A stretch of DNA of 64,000 nt from NCBI RefSeq assembly GCF_040954645.1, contig NC_092806.1, forward strand, positions 5,828,001 to 5,892,000, written 5' to 3'. Below the pieces are notes generated by a model. The model searched no databases. It was not told the origin of the DNA and worked only from the letters and a program-made list of their open reading frames with translations. Shown here piece after piece: positions 31,080 to 43,893 of this stretch (within the stretch, counting starts at the first letter, position 1; each line of letters begins with the position of its first letter). This DNA comes from Diabrotica undecimpunctata. Taxonomy: Eukaryota; Arthropoda; Insecta; Coleoptera; Chrysomelidae. Made by a program: the position numbers and the translations under genes.

Positions 31080-33443
31080 CGACCGACGTGCTAATTTAAA
31101 AAATTCACTGTATCTACACGACTTGTTGTATCGCAATGAAACTCTCGATTTATGTCAACAAAAGATTGAGGTTATATTTCTGTCTAAAGGTTTTATGGGT
31201 GGCGCCCTCTAAGCGGCTATATGCACAATTAAAAGGACATACCTCGTATTGTGGTTAATTATATAGTAATTAACAGAGAAATACCACAAGCAAATAGCTT
31301 CGATATTAACAAGCGAATATTTTTTCGAATATACAACTCTTCCAACATATGTTACAGAAATGCTACGGTGAATATTGCGTAAGAATAGGCATGTGTATTA
31401 TTATTTCCTGTTACTTTTTGTGGTTCCTCATAGCCAGTTAGAAGATAAGAGAGTAAATGTGGTATGGAGCTTGGAAACACTTGGTACGGAACCCCGTAAG
31501 GATGTGGAATAAAAGTCAATAATGATCTGTATAAGTTCATTGTAGATTCTTTTTGTGATATCTGATTGTCCCTTCAGGCGTTTATTCTGCATATTCCAAA
31601 ACTCATTTGGTATTGCTTTACTGATTATTTAGATATTTTACATATTTTCCCTCTCCAAATCGAAAACTTTTAATAAATATTCACTTCACTTAGTATTATA
31701 AATTAAATTGTATTATATAATATGGGGTTTATATTATAACATTAAAAGCGCAAAAAGTGTTGTCATTTGGACAGACAGATTCCTTGTTCTTATTCACGTA
31801 AGTTCAAGGATTGTTTTATAATTACGTGATCTAAAAAAGGCCCAATCCTTGACTGATTCCCCAATCTATCTTAGTATGGAATAAGGGAAAGAATTCCCTC
31901 CTACAACTCTTTTCTGTAAAATTATTAGTACAAATAAACTGAACTTGATAAGTTAGTAAAGAGAAAAAATCAGCTGAAAAAATCTTACACAGTTGTTTAA
32001 AGGTTCTAAAGGGTATATAAGGGATAGCAGTATCCCTTAAACTTACCTACCCTTAGCTGTCAAACGGACTTTTCACAGATAAGTCCGTTTTAAAGCTTGC
32101 AATTATACCTGCAAGACGTAAGAAAGTTGCCTAAAGGCATGCGCAGTATGTCATCAGCCGATTATTTCCTGCAACTTCTTGCAATTGCGCGATAATCGGT
32201 TTGGTGCCATTTTCTCTGCCGGTTTTTATGCAAGCCTAGGCGAATTTGTAGGAGGTTTGATTTTTCCACGATGTCAAATGTCATAATCACTGATTGACGT
32301 GGATTTATAATAATATAATAGTCTTGACATTTCGAAATTGACTAAATAGTGTTATAAACAGCAATAAGTAATTAAAAAAAAACAAAAGTTTATAAGTTAG
32401 GTTAAGGGTAAAAATTTCAACATTAATTGCATTGCAAGCATAGAGTCTTGCAAGAAATTGCAGCAAGTTTTCTTACGAGCTGTAAAGCGGTCTATAGACT
32501 GGGATATTTATGTCTCGTGGCCCATATTCATTCGATAGATTGTCTAATGACTTTTCCTTATTTTCCTATTTCCTTATCGTCAAGAAAAATATGTATGGAC
32601 AGTGATTTTCATCATCTTAAAAAACTATTGAAGCCTATCGAAACCATAATTTTACGATATCAGCTTCAGAGTGGTGAAAATTAGAAGAAGAGAGAGCAGA
32701 GTGATAGTATGAGCATATCCTAATACATTAACTTTTCATAATGTTTGTACATTAAATACAATTTTTTTTATATAAAAAGTCGATAAGGTTTATCTATATT
32801 CTCCTACTTTGCGAGATATAGTCCCATAACACTACAATAAAACAACTACCCGAGACAGGATCATCTTTCATGATACTATATATAACCTAATTAGGTAAAT
32901 AGGAAGGTGTAGCTGGTAATGGGGGTGGTGTAATGTTATGTTGTTGTCGTGTCACGTAAACTGATATAGGTAGGATCCCGTAATCTTATTTAACACAAGA
33001 ACATTGACCCTATCATATCTATAAAAAGCGTATTGCTTTACGTTAAATACCGAAGTCGAGGTCATTAAATTTTATCGTTCACTTTTTTATTGACTGTTTC
33101 CTTGGTAAATGAATGGCGGCTTTAAAATACTGAACATTACTCTATTTTCCCATTTTTTGGAAAGGTTCATTAAAGCCAAGTAACGTGATCGGGTCACAAT
33201 AAAATCAAAAATATTTAAAATATACTAGATATTAGACTCTAATAATACAAGAAAATTATCATATGAATTACAAAATAACAAGAAATGATCATTTACCTAT
33301 ATTTTCTGTGGGGGCGAATCTTTTTTCCTCGACTGTATATAACAAATTGAAACTCATTGGGGTACAATTGAGGGTGGACAATTTGGGGTACTGTAACATA
33401 TTATAATAATAATAATAATGGTGGTAAGTACAAACAAAAATTA

Positions 33444-33448
<5 letters not shown>
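31080..33448. other. Gap: no gene seen, some hairpins
   Basis: No coding signal. There is a 10-bp hairpin AAACGGACTT/AAGTCCGTTT at 32062-32090 and several related ttgcaag-type short repeats between 32090 and 32480, perhaps an old MITE. A short triplet ATA/ATT microsatellite lies at about 33399-33420. Confidence 0.5.

Positions 33449-33476
<28 letters not shown>
33449..33476 (+). repeat. Poly-A run, 28 nt
   Basis: An uninterrupted A28. It could be the 3' tail of an old retroposed insertion to its left, but I see no matching duplication. Confidence 0.9.
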
Positions 33477-33480
<4 letters not shown>

Positions 33481-33499
33481 ACACATTTTTCCTTCACGT

Positions 33500-35040
33500 T
33501 TTGGAGAAATGATGTTTCATGTTCGATACAATTGCTTCAAAATTGGGACTTTTTGATGTAAGAGCGATTTGAATACATTCTTCGGCGTTTAATCGATTCC
33601 TGTTCTTCGTTTTTATGTTCATTAGAGTGGAAAAGACTTGTTCGCACAAATATGTTGTTTCAAATGGCAACAATTTTTTAACCGCCTCTTCATGTGCAAT
33701 TTTGAAAGCCTTTCACTCTCAAACTGAATACGGGCTTCAGTATTAGATCGAAGTTCAAGAATTATCATAGTAATTTCACATTTAAAAGGATCTACAATCC
33801 AATTGACAGTACGTGTATCAAGATCTGGAAAGTAATCTGAAAACCCCTTTCTGAGTTTGATAAGATGTCTTACAATTATATCCTTGATGTCAGCAAAAGT
33901 AATATTTTCGCAACCTTCCAAAAACAAAGCTAACCTTGAAAAAGAAGCTATCTTGTTCTGTTCTACTTTCTGCCTCCAATATTGCAGCTTTAATCCAAAC
34001 GCTGACACTATTTCTCTCGCTGAAATGATATTAATATTCTTTCCTTGCAATTCTTTGTATGTTTATACTCTGAAAAATATCCTCTAAATATGCGAGATCT
34101 GCAACCCAGGAAGAGTTTTTAAACTTATCTGCTAGAATATTTTTTTGATCAATCATAAAAATTTCGACTTCAGAGTCCATACTCGATTTAGTTCATTTCC
34201 GCGAGAGAGCCACGTTATTTCTGTATAATAAAGTAGGTCCTTATAGTCAGCTTCACCGTTCTGACATAATTCACGAAATAGCCGCGTGTTTAGTGCCTGT
34301 CCCTTGATAAAATTTACAATCTTGATGACATCATGCATGACGGCTTCCAGTGTTGATTCTAAATATTTGACCATAAGGGCCTGGCGATGGCGATCATACA
34401 GTGAGTAACTTCAATATTTGGGTTATTTTTTTACGAAAGCAGAAAAACCATTAATATGACCCAGCACAGCTGGAGCTTCATCCAAAGATACAGAAATACA
34501 GTTTTCCCATTTTAAACTTAGCACATTGAAGTATTCATTTACTTTATTGTAGACATCAATTCCACGAGATCTCAACTCGAAAGGAGAACAAAACAGCAAT
34601 TCCTCTTCAAAATTATCTGCACCTTTTTAGCGAACATATACCATTAGCTGCGAATTGCTACTAAAATTAGTTGTCTCATCTAGCTGAATAGCAAAATATT
34701 TAGCCTATTTTACTGCGAAAATGACCTGTTCCTTCACATTTTCTGCTAATATAGAAATTCGTTCTTTCACAATTCTCGCAGACAAGGGCACTGAATTCAG
34801 TTTCTTCGCTTCTTTTTGACCACACATAATCTCTGCCATTTTTACAGCAGCTGGTTTAACCAAATCTTCACCAATAGTGTATGGTTTCTTATTTCGAGCA
34901 ATCAACCAGGCTACTTCAAAGCTACCTTGATCTATATATCGATGATTAATGATAAAATGGTGGTCTTGTCAGCAACTATTTAGTAAAAACTCGTTCTCTG
35001 ACTCGTCAATGTATTTGTAATCTTGACAACATGACACGGA
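33500..35040 (-). pseudogene. hAT-superfamily (ZBED/FAM200-like) transposase relic
   Basis: Minus-strand blocks in order: ARNKKPYTIGEDLVKPAAVK, MAEIMCGQKEAKKLNSVPLS, ARIVKERISILAENVKEQVI, AKYFAIQLDETTNFSSNSQL, DVIKIVNFIKGQALNTRLFR, YYTEITWLSRGNELNRVWTL and IVSAFGLKLQYWRQK. LDE..TD-like, HTEVRWLSRG-like and AF.KL.W blocks are hallmarks of the ZBED5/FAM200 type of hAT transposase. At least six stops or frameshifts split it. There is no BED finger in the remaining 5' part. Confidence 0.85.
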
Positions 35041-35059
35041 CTGAGCAGGTAGCCGGGCC

Positions 35060-36190
35060 GGGGCTGTGCTTTACTGCGCAAAGATATAACTGTTTAAATT
35101 GAAAAAAATACTAACAGGTTTATAAACTAGCAAATTAAATATACTTTTTACTCACAAAAGTTTTATTTTTACCCCCAATAATTTTATTTTTACCCCATTT
35201 GGGGTAATTTGCCCCAGATCAAAAATGTCAATTGAGTATATTTTTAATTTAATTTTACTACTTTATAATCATCTTTGGCTCGGCTCGCCGATTTTACTAC
35301 TTATATGAAATTAAGATCTTAGCCAAGTGCTAAAATCATTCGCACATATGCCTATATGTCAAAAGTAGTAGTTCTAATTCGATAAATACGGATACAAAAA
35401 TCTCGACGAGTATAAAAATCATTTGGATCTATGCCAAATACCGAATACCGTTACTTTAATCTACTCAGTTTTGTTTTGCTTAGGACGCGAAGAAAAATGA
35501 AAAGGAGTGTTAAATTGAGTTTTTTCTGTTTCGAACTGACGACGGAACGCCAAAGTTCGTTTGCCTTGGCATTCGAATCGGAATGACCTTTTTGTAAACA
35601 TTTATAACGTATGGAAGTAACTAAAACTGTTACATTTTATTTACTTTTTGTTTTATCTGAAGAACACATGTATTAGAAGTAGATTATGATAGGTGACGTC
35701 AGTTTTGTATTAACGCAAACATTCGGATTAGTGTTATAAATATATTTTTCGACGTCCTATATTTCAAGTAGCTTTAAAACCTTTAAAAAAAGTACTATAC
35801 ATTAATTGATTAATTCAATTATTCCACGGCCTGGTTGAAAACAAAATATCGTATCACTTTTGAAAGCATATGAATATCACATAATAATATTCATAGCTTT
35901 ACAAAACGGGTGTGTTTTTTGAAGAAACGTTTAGAAGCTTCAAATCTACTACAAATTACTCTAAAACAAAATCAACCTTAATTTACTATTTATTTACAAC
36001 CAAATTAATTGTCTATAGTACATTTGAAAATTATTGATAGCACAAATTTTATTGCACGTGAGGTAAAACCCAATATAACATCATAAAACAGTGACGGAGA
36101 TTTTCTAAAATAAAATATTCAGCATTGTTGTGAGAATGTTTGGGTTTTACCTAAAATTTTTAAACATACCGATTTATTTCAATCATTGTC
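35060..36190. other. Gap: no gene seen
   Basis: AT-rich sequence; around 35175-35215 there is a short duplicated phrase (attttatttttacccc). Nothing else is recognisable. Confidence 0.5.
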
Positions 36191-36905
36191 TTACATTTTA
36201 GTATACATAATAACAGATTTATTACAGCTGTCGCCGTTTCTCCGCCCCCAATTTCTATCTTTTTCTGTCATATGCCGTTGCCTCTTGTAAGTCTCTTGCC
36301 GCCATTGCTTCATCAATATAGTTGCGCCAACTTCTCCGTGGTCGTCCTCTCTTCTTTCAGGAGAGATCCATTCCAGTACTCTTCTAGGCCATCTGTACTC
36401 TGGCATTCTTTTAACATGTCCGAACCAGATTAATTGTTTTCTTTCTATGTCATCATTGATATTTCGCTATATACTATCGTAAATGTGTTTTTTGGTTTCT
36501 CGTCGAATTGTTTTTTTGCCAGAGAAGAGAGTTTAAGGCACAGGTCGCTGCTCTGCCCTTGTTTATTCTTTCCCTGATTTCATCTGCACTATTTCCCTTC
36601 TTGTTGAAAATGACCCCCAAATATTTGCTGGATTGCACGCCTTTGATTTTGTCGTCTTCCAAGACTAGGTCACATATTTCATTTGTTCCCACTGAGAGAT
36701 ATTCACATTTTGTCATATTCATGTTTAGACCTGCCACCTCATATTCTTCTTGCAGTTTTCTTACCATATAGCTAAGATCGTAGCTGTCTTCGGCAATTAC
36801 TACCTGGTTATCCGTTATAACCATGTTTCCCATAAATAAAAAAGAAACCCTTATTAAAAATCTCAAGCCCATAATTCCTTCAAATAGATTACAATTTTGG
36901 CACAC
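36191..36905 (-). pseudogene. LINE reverse-transcriptase relic (thumb/C-terminus)
   Basis: The minus strand reads RKLQEEYEVAGLNMNMTKCE, YLSVGTNEICDLVLEDDKIK, SSKYLGVIFNKKGNSADEIR, ERINKGRAATCALNSLLW, then a frameshift and MPEYRWPRRVLEWISPERRE. The YLGV box and the final RWPRRVLEW-P block are typical of the region after the RT palm in insect LINEs. The upstream palm motif is altered (VVIAEDSYDL rather than a clear DD). Confidence 0.75.
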
Positions 36906-36909
36906 CCTT

Positions 36910-37865
36910 GAGGAAGATACGGGTTAATAAGAAAATTTCATTTCGTAGTTTTAATAAATTATTAAAAAACCTATCTTGTTGTTTAATTATATTTTCTTTA
37001 ATATTATGATAAGAAAAATCACCGCAAAAACATAACATCCGCAGATGCTGTAGTTTTACTTAGCAATTCCTAATATTATTACCCAATATCTGCCAAAGTA
37101 AGCATAAAATTAAGATAAACTACTGTTCTTTTTTTTAAACATAGTTTATTTACAGATTTATTGATACAAAGTAAAATCGTTTCTAACCGCATTGTAACAA
37201 TTTTCGCCTTTTTTTAAAGTTGCAGATTCTTTGAAGTCCATTTACTCATTATTATAAGTACTGCAGATGCTGTGGTTTTCCTTAGGAGGGCAGTATAGGT
37301 ATATTAAAACTGATACGTGTTTCCCTCTCTGTGTCTAATTCACTTTTACTTAATTCAATTCTTTCATACATTGTTGTCCTACTTAATTTTTCTCATGATT
37401 CAAGAAGCAAAGAACAAAACAAAGCGTCCATGTGGAAGACAAGTTTTCGAGCGGAACAAAGTGGAACTAACGCGCCCGTTGTTCTTATAACGTATGTGGA
37501 AGCGAATTGTTTAAAAATCGTTTTCTTTCAAACAACATTCAGCACCCAAGTACCGTTTGCTCATTTTCCCAGAACGAAAACAAAGAATCGATTACGCAAC
37601 GAAATTGTACAATATGCGGGAAGCATTTTTCTACATCACGTCGAGATTGCGTAAGAATCCCGACGTGTTGTTGGTTAGCAATTAAACGAAAAGAAATGAT
37701 GTTACAGCAATTATTGGGAACTGTGTTACTTGTAATGACAATAGGCATCTGTATTATTCCTTAAATATCGCATTCCAGAAAAGTATATTTTCTTGATAGA
37801 CATTTCAAAGCATTTACTTTACGATATACTTTAACGATGATTTAATTTTTATGTATCAATCAAGT
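36910..37865. other. Gap: no gene seen
   Basis: Overlapping ORFs of 69-107 residues exist on both strands at 37330-37765 but show no known motif and no splice context. I treat them as chance. Confidence 0.5.
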
Positions 37866-38200
37866 TGAGCATTAAGGAAATTAAAAAATAGAAAATCACC
37901 AGGAGATGACAGAATACCGAACGAACTCCTAAAGTACCAGATCTGGAGGACCAGATCTGACCAACCAACTATTAAAACTAATCCAAAAAATAATAGAACA
38001 AAACAGAATTTCTCAAGAACGGAGATAAAGCATCCTAATACCTCTCTTCAAAAAGTGAGACAAATCGGACCAAGAAAATTACAGAGGAATTAATTTACTA
38101 AACATAACACTAAAATTAACAACCAAAGTGATAATCAATAAACTGAATGAAATTATAACACTAGCAGAAGAACAACAAGGTTTTAGGTTTAGGGAAGATC
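37865..38200 (+). pseudogene. LINE RT finger-domain relic
   Basis: With frame changes it reads LKNRKSPGDDRIPNELLKY, then LIPLFKK-like remnants, ENYRGINLLNITLKLTTKVI and INKLNEII...EEQQGFR. KSPGDDRIPNELLK and YRGI-LL are RT motifs 0-2a. At least two frameshifts. Confidence 0.75.
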
Positions 38201-38400
38201 AATGCGTTCTTCTAGGAGTTCGTGCTCACAATCCATTTTCACACAACTTTCTTCTGATAGTGCGGTCCGATATTTGTAAGCCAGTTGATTTGACAATATC
38301 ATTAATTTCTTTTGCAGATCTGCGACGATCGTCTAAAGAAAGTCGGCACATTCTACGCTCATGGTATTGACTAACTTTCGGTTGTATGTCTGTGTTATTT
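38200..38400 (-). pseudogene. Tc1-like transposase N-terminal scrap
   Basis: The minus strand reads ERRMCRLSLDDRRRSAKEIN, DIVKSTGLQISDRTIRRKL and CENGL, the second helix-turn-helix of a Tc1-type transposase. It abuts the LINE relic. Confidence 0.7.
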
Positions 38401-38554
38401 TTGCCTATTTTGTCGTTCCAGTGTTATGATAACGTTTACAAACTTTCATTACATCTGATTTTGTACTAAACTGTACTAAACGCTTCCAATTGGGTCGTTG
38501 ACTGACTAGCAAAACCCTGACGCAATACAGTACATATTTTATTAAATAATGATG

Positions 38555-38556
<2 letters not shown>

Positions 38557-38630
<74 letters not shown>
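38557..38630. repeat. TA dinucleotide microsatellite
   Basis: About 37 uninterrupted TA units. Confidence 0.98.
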
Positions 38631-38636
<6 letters not shown>

Positions 38637-38806
38637 TCAGCAGAAAAATGTAAAACAATAAAATAAAAATGTAATTTTACTGATAACTTTTATAAATCAC
38701 GATCATGAGACGATTGTTGCTGGAGAAACGATAGTTTTTGTAAAGTTTCCAGAATTTTGGCAACTAGTGTACATTGAAAAAGAAATTTCGTAAAAACTGT
38801 AAAATA

Positions 38807-40003
38807 CACTGGCGCGCAAAAAATTTAGGCAACATTGAAATTGTGATGTCTCGTTGACATTTTCGGTTGTAAACTTCTGTTTGCGGTTGTAAACCATTGG
38901 TACTGTATTTTGTAAAATAACTTTAATAATCATTATTTTGGTTTTTGAGCCTTATTTAGGAGAAGTAACCAGTTTACAGTTAAAACAAAGTGCTACTTAT
39001 TATTAAGAAACTGACAAAAAAATGATTAAAACTAAACATTAGTGGAAAAAAATCTTCGTCAATAGCGTGTATTTCCTCCTCTTACATTAATGACAGCTTG
39101 TAGGCGACCAGACATACTTTCAATTAATTTACGGACCACATTCTGGTCGATGTTATCCCATTCTTACAATACCAACTCTGGTAGCTCCTGGGCAGTACTT
39201 GAAGTGGATGTATACCTTCGGATACTTCGGCCCAACTCATTCCAGGACATGTTAGATATGATTCATGTTTGGACTGACTAGTGGCCAATCACACAGCCTA
39301 ATTCCCACTTCGTACTTCCCACTAATACTGTAATGTATCTGAGCCCCTAAGGAGCCATTTTGTATGAATACTAACTCGTACGTGCTTGTGAAGTAATTCC
39401 TGTCCAGACCATAACCGACCCACCTCTAAATGGGAGTCGTTCATCAATACAAGTCGCAGCATATATTTCTCTTGGTTTTATGGAGGTGATTTTGGCAAAA
39501 TTTAATCCTGCCGTATGTAATGGTGGGCCTGTAGCCATCTGTCTGCAATATAATCCAGAAGCTTGAAGCCTTCTTCTAACGGTCCATTCACTAACATTTC
39601 TCACCTCTTGAAGTTGATTTCGTAAGAAAACCACAGAATCTCTTCTATTCCGCAAACTTGTGGACACCATAAAAAGATCGTCTCTTTGGGTGGTGATTGG
39701 ACAGTCTTCTCATAGCGCTGGTACCTTTCACTGAACCATCGATAGGTTTTACATAAAAAAGTAACACTTTTGACAATTAATTGCAAAGGTTCCACGACAG
39801 TGAATGCAGATATTTCATAAAGAAGTCGTAAATACAATGACAGTACGTGACTGAACTGACAGATGACAACAACAAAAATGATCATACATAATTTCTAGAA
39901 AAGCACTATATCAGCGCCTACTAGGAAACCGATACAACCGGAAGCAAATTACTACCTCAAAAAGCAAAATTTAAATGTGACCTAAATTGTTTGCCCGTCA
40001 GTG
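38807..40003 (-). mobile_element. Tc1-like transposon with TA duplication
   Basis: Imperfect TIRs: left CACTGGCGCGCAAAAAATTT and right, reversed, CACTGACGGGCAAACAATTT. TA lies outside both (38805-38806 and 40004-40005). Length 1197 bp. The minus-strand transposase is decayed: RNQLQEVRNVSEWTVRRRLQ, ASGLYCRQMATGPP, FRGGSVMVWTGITSQA, and at the 3' end VVRKLIESMSGRLQAVINVR followed by GGNTRY. The segment with the second and third catalytic residues is missing or unreadable. Confidence 0.85.
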
Positions 40004-40389
40004 TAGTTGTCTGGTATTTTAAAAGCTAGAAGAAATGTCTATACTGATTTTAAATTACCTTTTTTATATATATTATTATCACCAGCCACTTTGTATTTTC
40101 CGCAAAACTGTGGCGCCTCTCGTAAAAATTTGCCGTCAATACTTCGTTGCCGTGCTCGAGAAAACCGGATAAATTGAGTTTTCTTTGATCATAACCTTGT
40201 TTGGAGACATATCGTGACTGTGTAGCTTTCTGTAATCGATTTTCTTATCTCGTTTTGTGTGGGTAGAAGATGTATCCGGATTACCATGCCGAGGAAAGTT
40301 GAAAATGTTTTCGTTTTTTATCGATTTCGTTGAATATAAAAAACTGGAAATAAAATGGGCTACAACAATTTTCTAGTAGGCTGACCAAT

Positions 40390-40740
40390 GCTTATAAAAG
40401 AGAACAAAACAATGTTAGTATTAAAATGAATGTGGACTCATCTAAAATAAAGGTATCGACAATTTTTAAGGAAACCAGGTACATCGATAATTCTTTTTGT
40501 TTTGTAGCAAATTTGAAAATAAGTGTACAAGAAAACATTAAAATTTCTAAATCCAAAAAATAGTATATACAATGACAATCTTTGTTCGTAGATTGGGATT
40601 CTAAAATCGTTTCTATACTAGCTTTTACTGATTCCTTAACGTTCATATATCTTGTTTCAGTCAGAAATTTTATTATCTTAAAATTTCTGTCTAAGATTAA
40701 AGCCATATAATGTAACTCGTGGAGTAAAAACACTTTTCCG
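40390..40740 (-). pseudogene. Possible hAT transposase scrap
   Basis: A 113-residue open frame contains HYMALILDRNFKIIKFLTET and RYMNVKESVKASIETILES, resembling the ATFLDPRYK...FL region of ZBED-type hAT transposases. The C-terminal half looks random. Low confidence. Confidence 0.35.
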
Positions 40741-41080
40741 GTGCATTTTTTGTTTGTATTTTTATTTCCTTATCCAAATCTGAGTCTGAGTCTTCAGGTT
40801 TCGCTTATTAGCGAACATATTAACAAAATAGACATAAACCAAAGATGCCAATAACAAAATAAAAATTTTAATTTAAACAAATTATATTTTTGGAATTATA
40901 TGGAAAACTTTATAACTGGTTAAAGTTAGAAGTGTGAATTTCGTTTTAAATTAAATGATACTCAAATTAAATAGTGAAAATAAACAAAAATGTCAAGACA
41001 TTACCTCAGTTATTAGCATATCATAATATACGTAGGATGACAACTTATTATCTAGTAGAATATACCTACAAATATAGCTA
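40740..41080. other. Gap: no gene seen
   Basis: AT-rich sequence immediately left of the IS630-like transposon; nothing recognisable. Confidence 0.5.
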
Positions 41081-43351
41081 TAGTCCTTTTCCATCATATT
41101 GATAGCACATTATGTATGCAAATCCTCAACAGGTTAAAAAACCATAGGCGTCACCCTATACTTGTTTTGAAATAAATAAAAAAAAATAATATTTTAAGGT
41201 GCCGTCAACAATTCATTATCTTTTAAAAATCTTCTGTAAAATAAGTGTCCACTAATCTCACTATACCTTTTTTGTGCGTAAAAAACGTCGGTATATATGC
41301 CACACGATTATTGTTAATTATACACGGGTGATTAACGAGAGAAATCAATGTTTCACGAAATAAATTAATGTAAACAGTAATTTAAAGGTGATTATTGTTT
41401 TCTATACAAGTTATCGCCTGACACAAAAAGAATACCTTCTTTGAACGATTACCTGGAATTACTGATAAGGCTTCACTAATGATAGTTTAAGTAGTTTTTA
41501 TGCCACATTACAGCTTATGTCAATCATATAAATTAGAAATTGTTTGCATCTTCCATTTAGTTTGTAGATGTACATTGTTCATGTCTTACCTACCTACGTT
41601 TTTGGTGTCGATATTTTGTTATTTGCATTTAAAAATGACGTCGACAACAGGTTTTATCCCGGTTAAGTGTAGTTTTAAAGGTGCCTTCAGTCTAAGAGAG
41701 AAAAATATAATATTAAATGTACACGATGCACTTGCACATCAACGCCCTTTAAGTAATGTTCGTGAAATCGTTAACATGTGTTCAAATATGACAGGGATTG
41801 GAGAAGCAACAATTTATAGATTCCTAAAAGAAAGAAAAGGAGGAACTGTTTCATCTCCCAAGAAGAGTGGAGGGAATAAACCCTTGGAAATTGAAGAAAT
41901 ACATAAAAACATGATAAGACGCAGTGTACACTCATTTTTTTTTAACAAAGAATTTCCAACATTGGACAAAATCCAAACATTAATTATAGAAAACCAAGAG
42001 TTACCAATCATAAGCAACAAGAAATTATGGGGACTATTGAGAGAGATGGGATTTTGTTGGCAAAAGAATAGAAGAAAATCCGTTTTAATTGAAAAAGATT
42101 ACATTGTATGTTGGAGACGAGATTATCTAAGAACTATTAAAAAGTACCGAGAAGAAGGGAAAACACTTTTTTATTTGGACGAGACTTGGCTAAATGAAGG
42201 TCATACTGTACCATATCTATGGGTTGATACAAATGTGAAAAGTTCCCGTCAGGCATTCATCGAAGGTGTATGTACTGGAATAAACAATATTCCCGTTGGA
42301 AAAGGACGCAGACTCATAATAACCCATATTGGAATCGAATACGGTTTTGTCAATGGTGGATTAGCTAGGTGAGGTTTTGCCTCAAAATCAACCAAAAATT
42401 ATCACGAGAAAATGACTGCTGACCTTTTTGAAGAATATTTTGAGAAAATGTTGGATTTAATTCCAAAAAATTCTGTCATAGCCATGGATAATGCTAGTTA
42501 CCATTCAAGACTAGCAGAAAAATTGCCAACAACGGCATGGAAAAAAGGAGAGATAATCGAATGGTTGGATAAACACGCAATTGAGTACAAGGAGAATTCG
42601 ACAAAAAAGGAATTATTACCTATTATAAGGCAACATATAGCAGCTTATAAAAAATATATAATTGATAAAATGGCATTAAACCGTGATGTAATTATTTTAC
42701 GTTTACCCCCATACCACTGTGATCTGAATCCGATAGAAAATATATGGTCTCAAGTAAAGGGTGAAGTCGGACGCAACAACAAAACTTTTAAATTAGAAGA
42801 CTTACAACAATTATTAGAACATTCCTTATCAAAAGTAACTCCAGAAAATTGGAAAAATGCTGTTAGTCATGCTCACAAGGAAGAAAATAAAATGTGGAAT
42901 TTGGATAATATGACTGATGCAATGCTGGAACCGGTAATAATTAACATTGGAGTTGAAGATTCCTTAGATTCTGAAGAAAGCAGTGAATCTGAAATGGAAT
43001 TTGATTAAAATAATATTCATTTTTTTACAAATCGGTCCCTGTTACGGCCACAAATTATTTTATATATAACCAATAAAATAAACATCTTACATTTCTTGCA
43101 AATTCATTAGTACCTGTTAATCTCCATCACTCCGACACTGGCAACTTTATTTAGGGATTAGTAACCCTCAAAACTATTGTATTCTATTCTGCTTCAACCT
43201 TTGTACGTGGTGGTCATACTCAATTTAAAATTGTTTTCCTATATACTTCTGTAAACTTGTTGACAAATATCTATTTTTCATTGAGTCACCCGTATCAACA
43301 GTTTAGGGATTTGCATACATAATGTGCTATCAATATGATGGAAATGGACTA
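41081..43351 (+). mobile_element. IS630/Tc1-mariner-like DNA transposon, both ends intact
   Basis: Positions 41081-41126 and 43306-43351 are inverted repeats of about 46 bp with about one mismatch, beginning TAGTCCTTTTCC and ending GGAAATGGACTA. TA lies immediately outside both ends (41079-41080 and 43352-43353). The 2271-bp element contains one transposase gene. The near-identity of the ends and the single stop codon suggest a fairly young copy. Confidence 0.88.
41635..43008 (+). pseudogene. DDE transposase with one in-frame stop
   Basis: I take ATG 41635 (MTSTTGFIPVKCSFKGAFSL) as start; the frame is open further upstream to about 41500 but that part is hydrophobic and unlike the family. 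N-terminal about 110 residues: helix-turn-helix (EIVNMCSNMTGIGEATIYRF). Catalytic part: TLFYLDETWLNEGHT (first D), VIAMDNASYHSRL (second D) and LRLPPYHCDLNPIENIW (third acid, E). The tail is acidic. A TGA at 42370-42372 interrupts the frame between GGLAR and GFASKST; otherwise the frame runs unbroken to 43008, 457 codons plus the stop. It could still be read by stop suppression, but mutation is likelier. Related to the relic at 8740-9900. Confidence 0.85.
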
Positions 43352-43715
43352 TAGTCACAAGGCACAGCAATTATCAATTGATTACTTGATACTGTACTGA
43401 CCATACAACATTTTTGGGTTATACATAAGAAACAGGTTATTCTGAAATACAAAAACATTGGCGGACATCCCCCATCTAAAGAAACAAAGCACTACACTGC
43501 ACTAAGTACATATGGAAACAATAAAAATAATGACAGGTATATTTTCGTTTTCACCATTAGAAAACTTTCAGCATTGTGTTAGAATCTGTTTTAGCAGGTT
43601 AAAATAAAGTTAATAAACTTCTAAGGACTTCTGCGCGAACACCATAAAAGTTGAATCACTACTTCACCCCAATTTCTACTATTTGACTGTTTATTAATGT
43701 CTACAGCTATTATCA

Positions 43716-43879
43716 TCATCATCATCACTGACTCGACAACCCTTTTTGGGTCTTGGCCTGTTCCAGAATTCTTCTCCATTCTGATCTGTTTCGTGCTTTT
43801 TTCTCCAGTTTTTTATTTTTAAGGTTGTTATATCATTTTCTATTTGTTTTAAGTATCTCAGTTTCGGTCTTCCTCTTGT
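43716..43879 (-). mobile_element. Very short 5'-truncated LINE insertion
   Basis: Bounded by a perfect 14-bp duplication tacagctattatca (43702-43715 and 43880-43893). The minus strand encodes the last residues of a LINE ORF (RKKARNRSEWRRILEQAKTQ) and ends in a (TGA)n tail. Only 164 bp were inserted. Confidence 0.88.
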
Positions 43880-43893
43880 TACAGCTATTATCA

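Noticed and set aside
33449..33476. Poly-A as proof of a processed pseudogene
   Set aside because: No gene-like sequence precedes it and no flanking duplication was found.
37331..37764. Overlapping 107- and 85-residue ORFs
   Set aside because: Two frames open in parallel with random-looking composition; nothing to distinguish them from chance.
41500..41634. Upstream extension of the IS630-like transposase from an earlier ATG
   Set aside because: The extra 45 residues are hydrophobic and unlike a transposase N-terminus; ATG 41635 gives the expected start.
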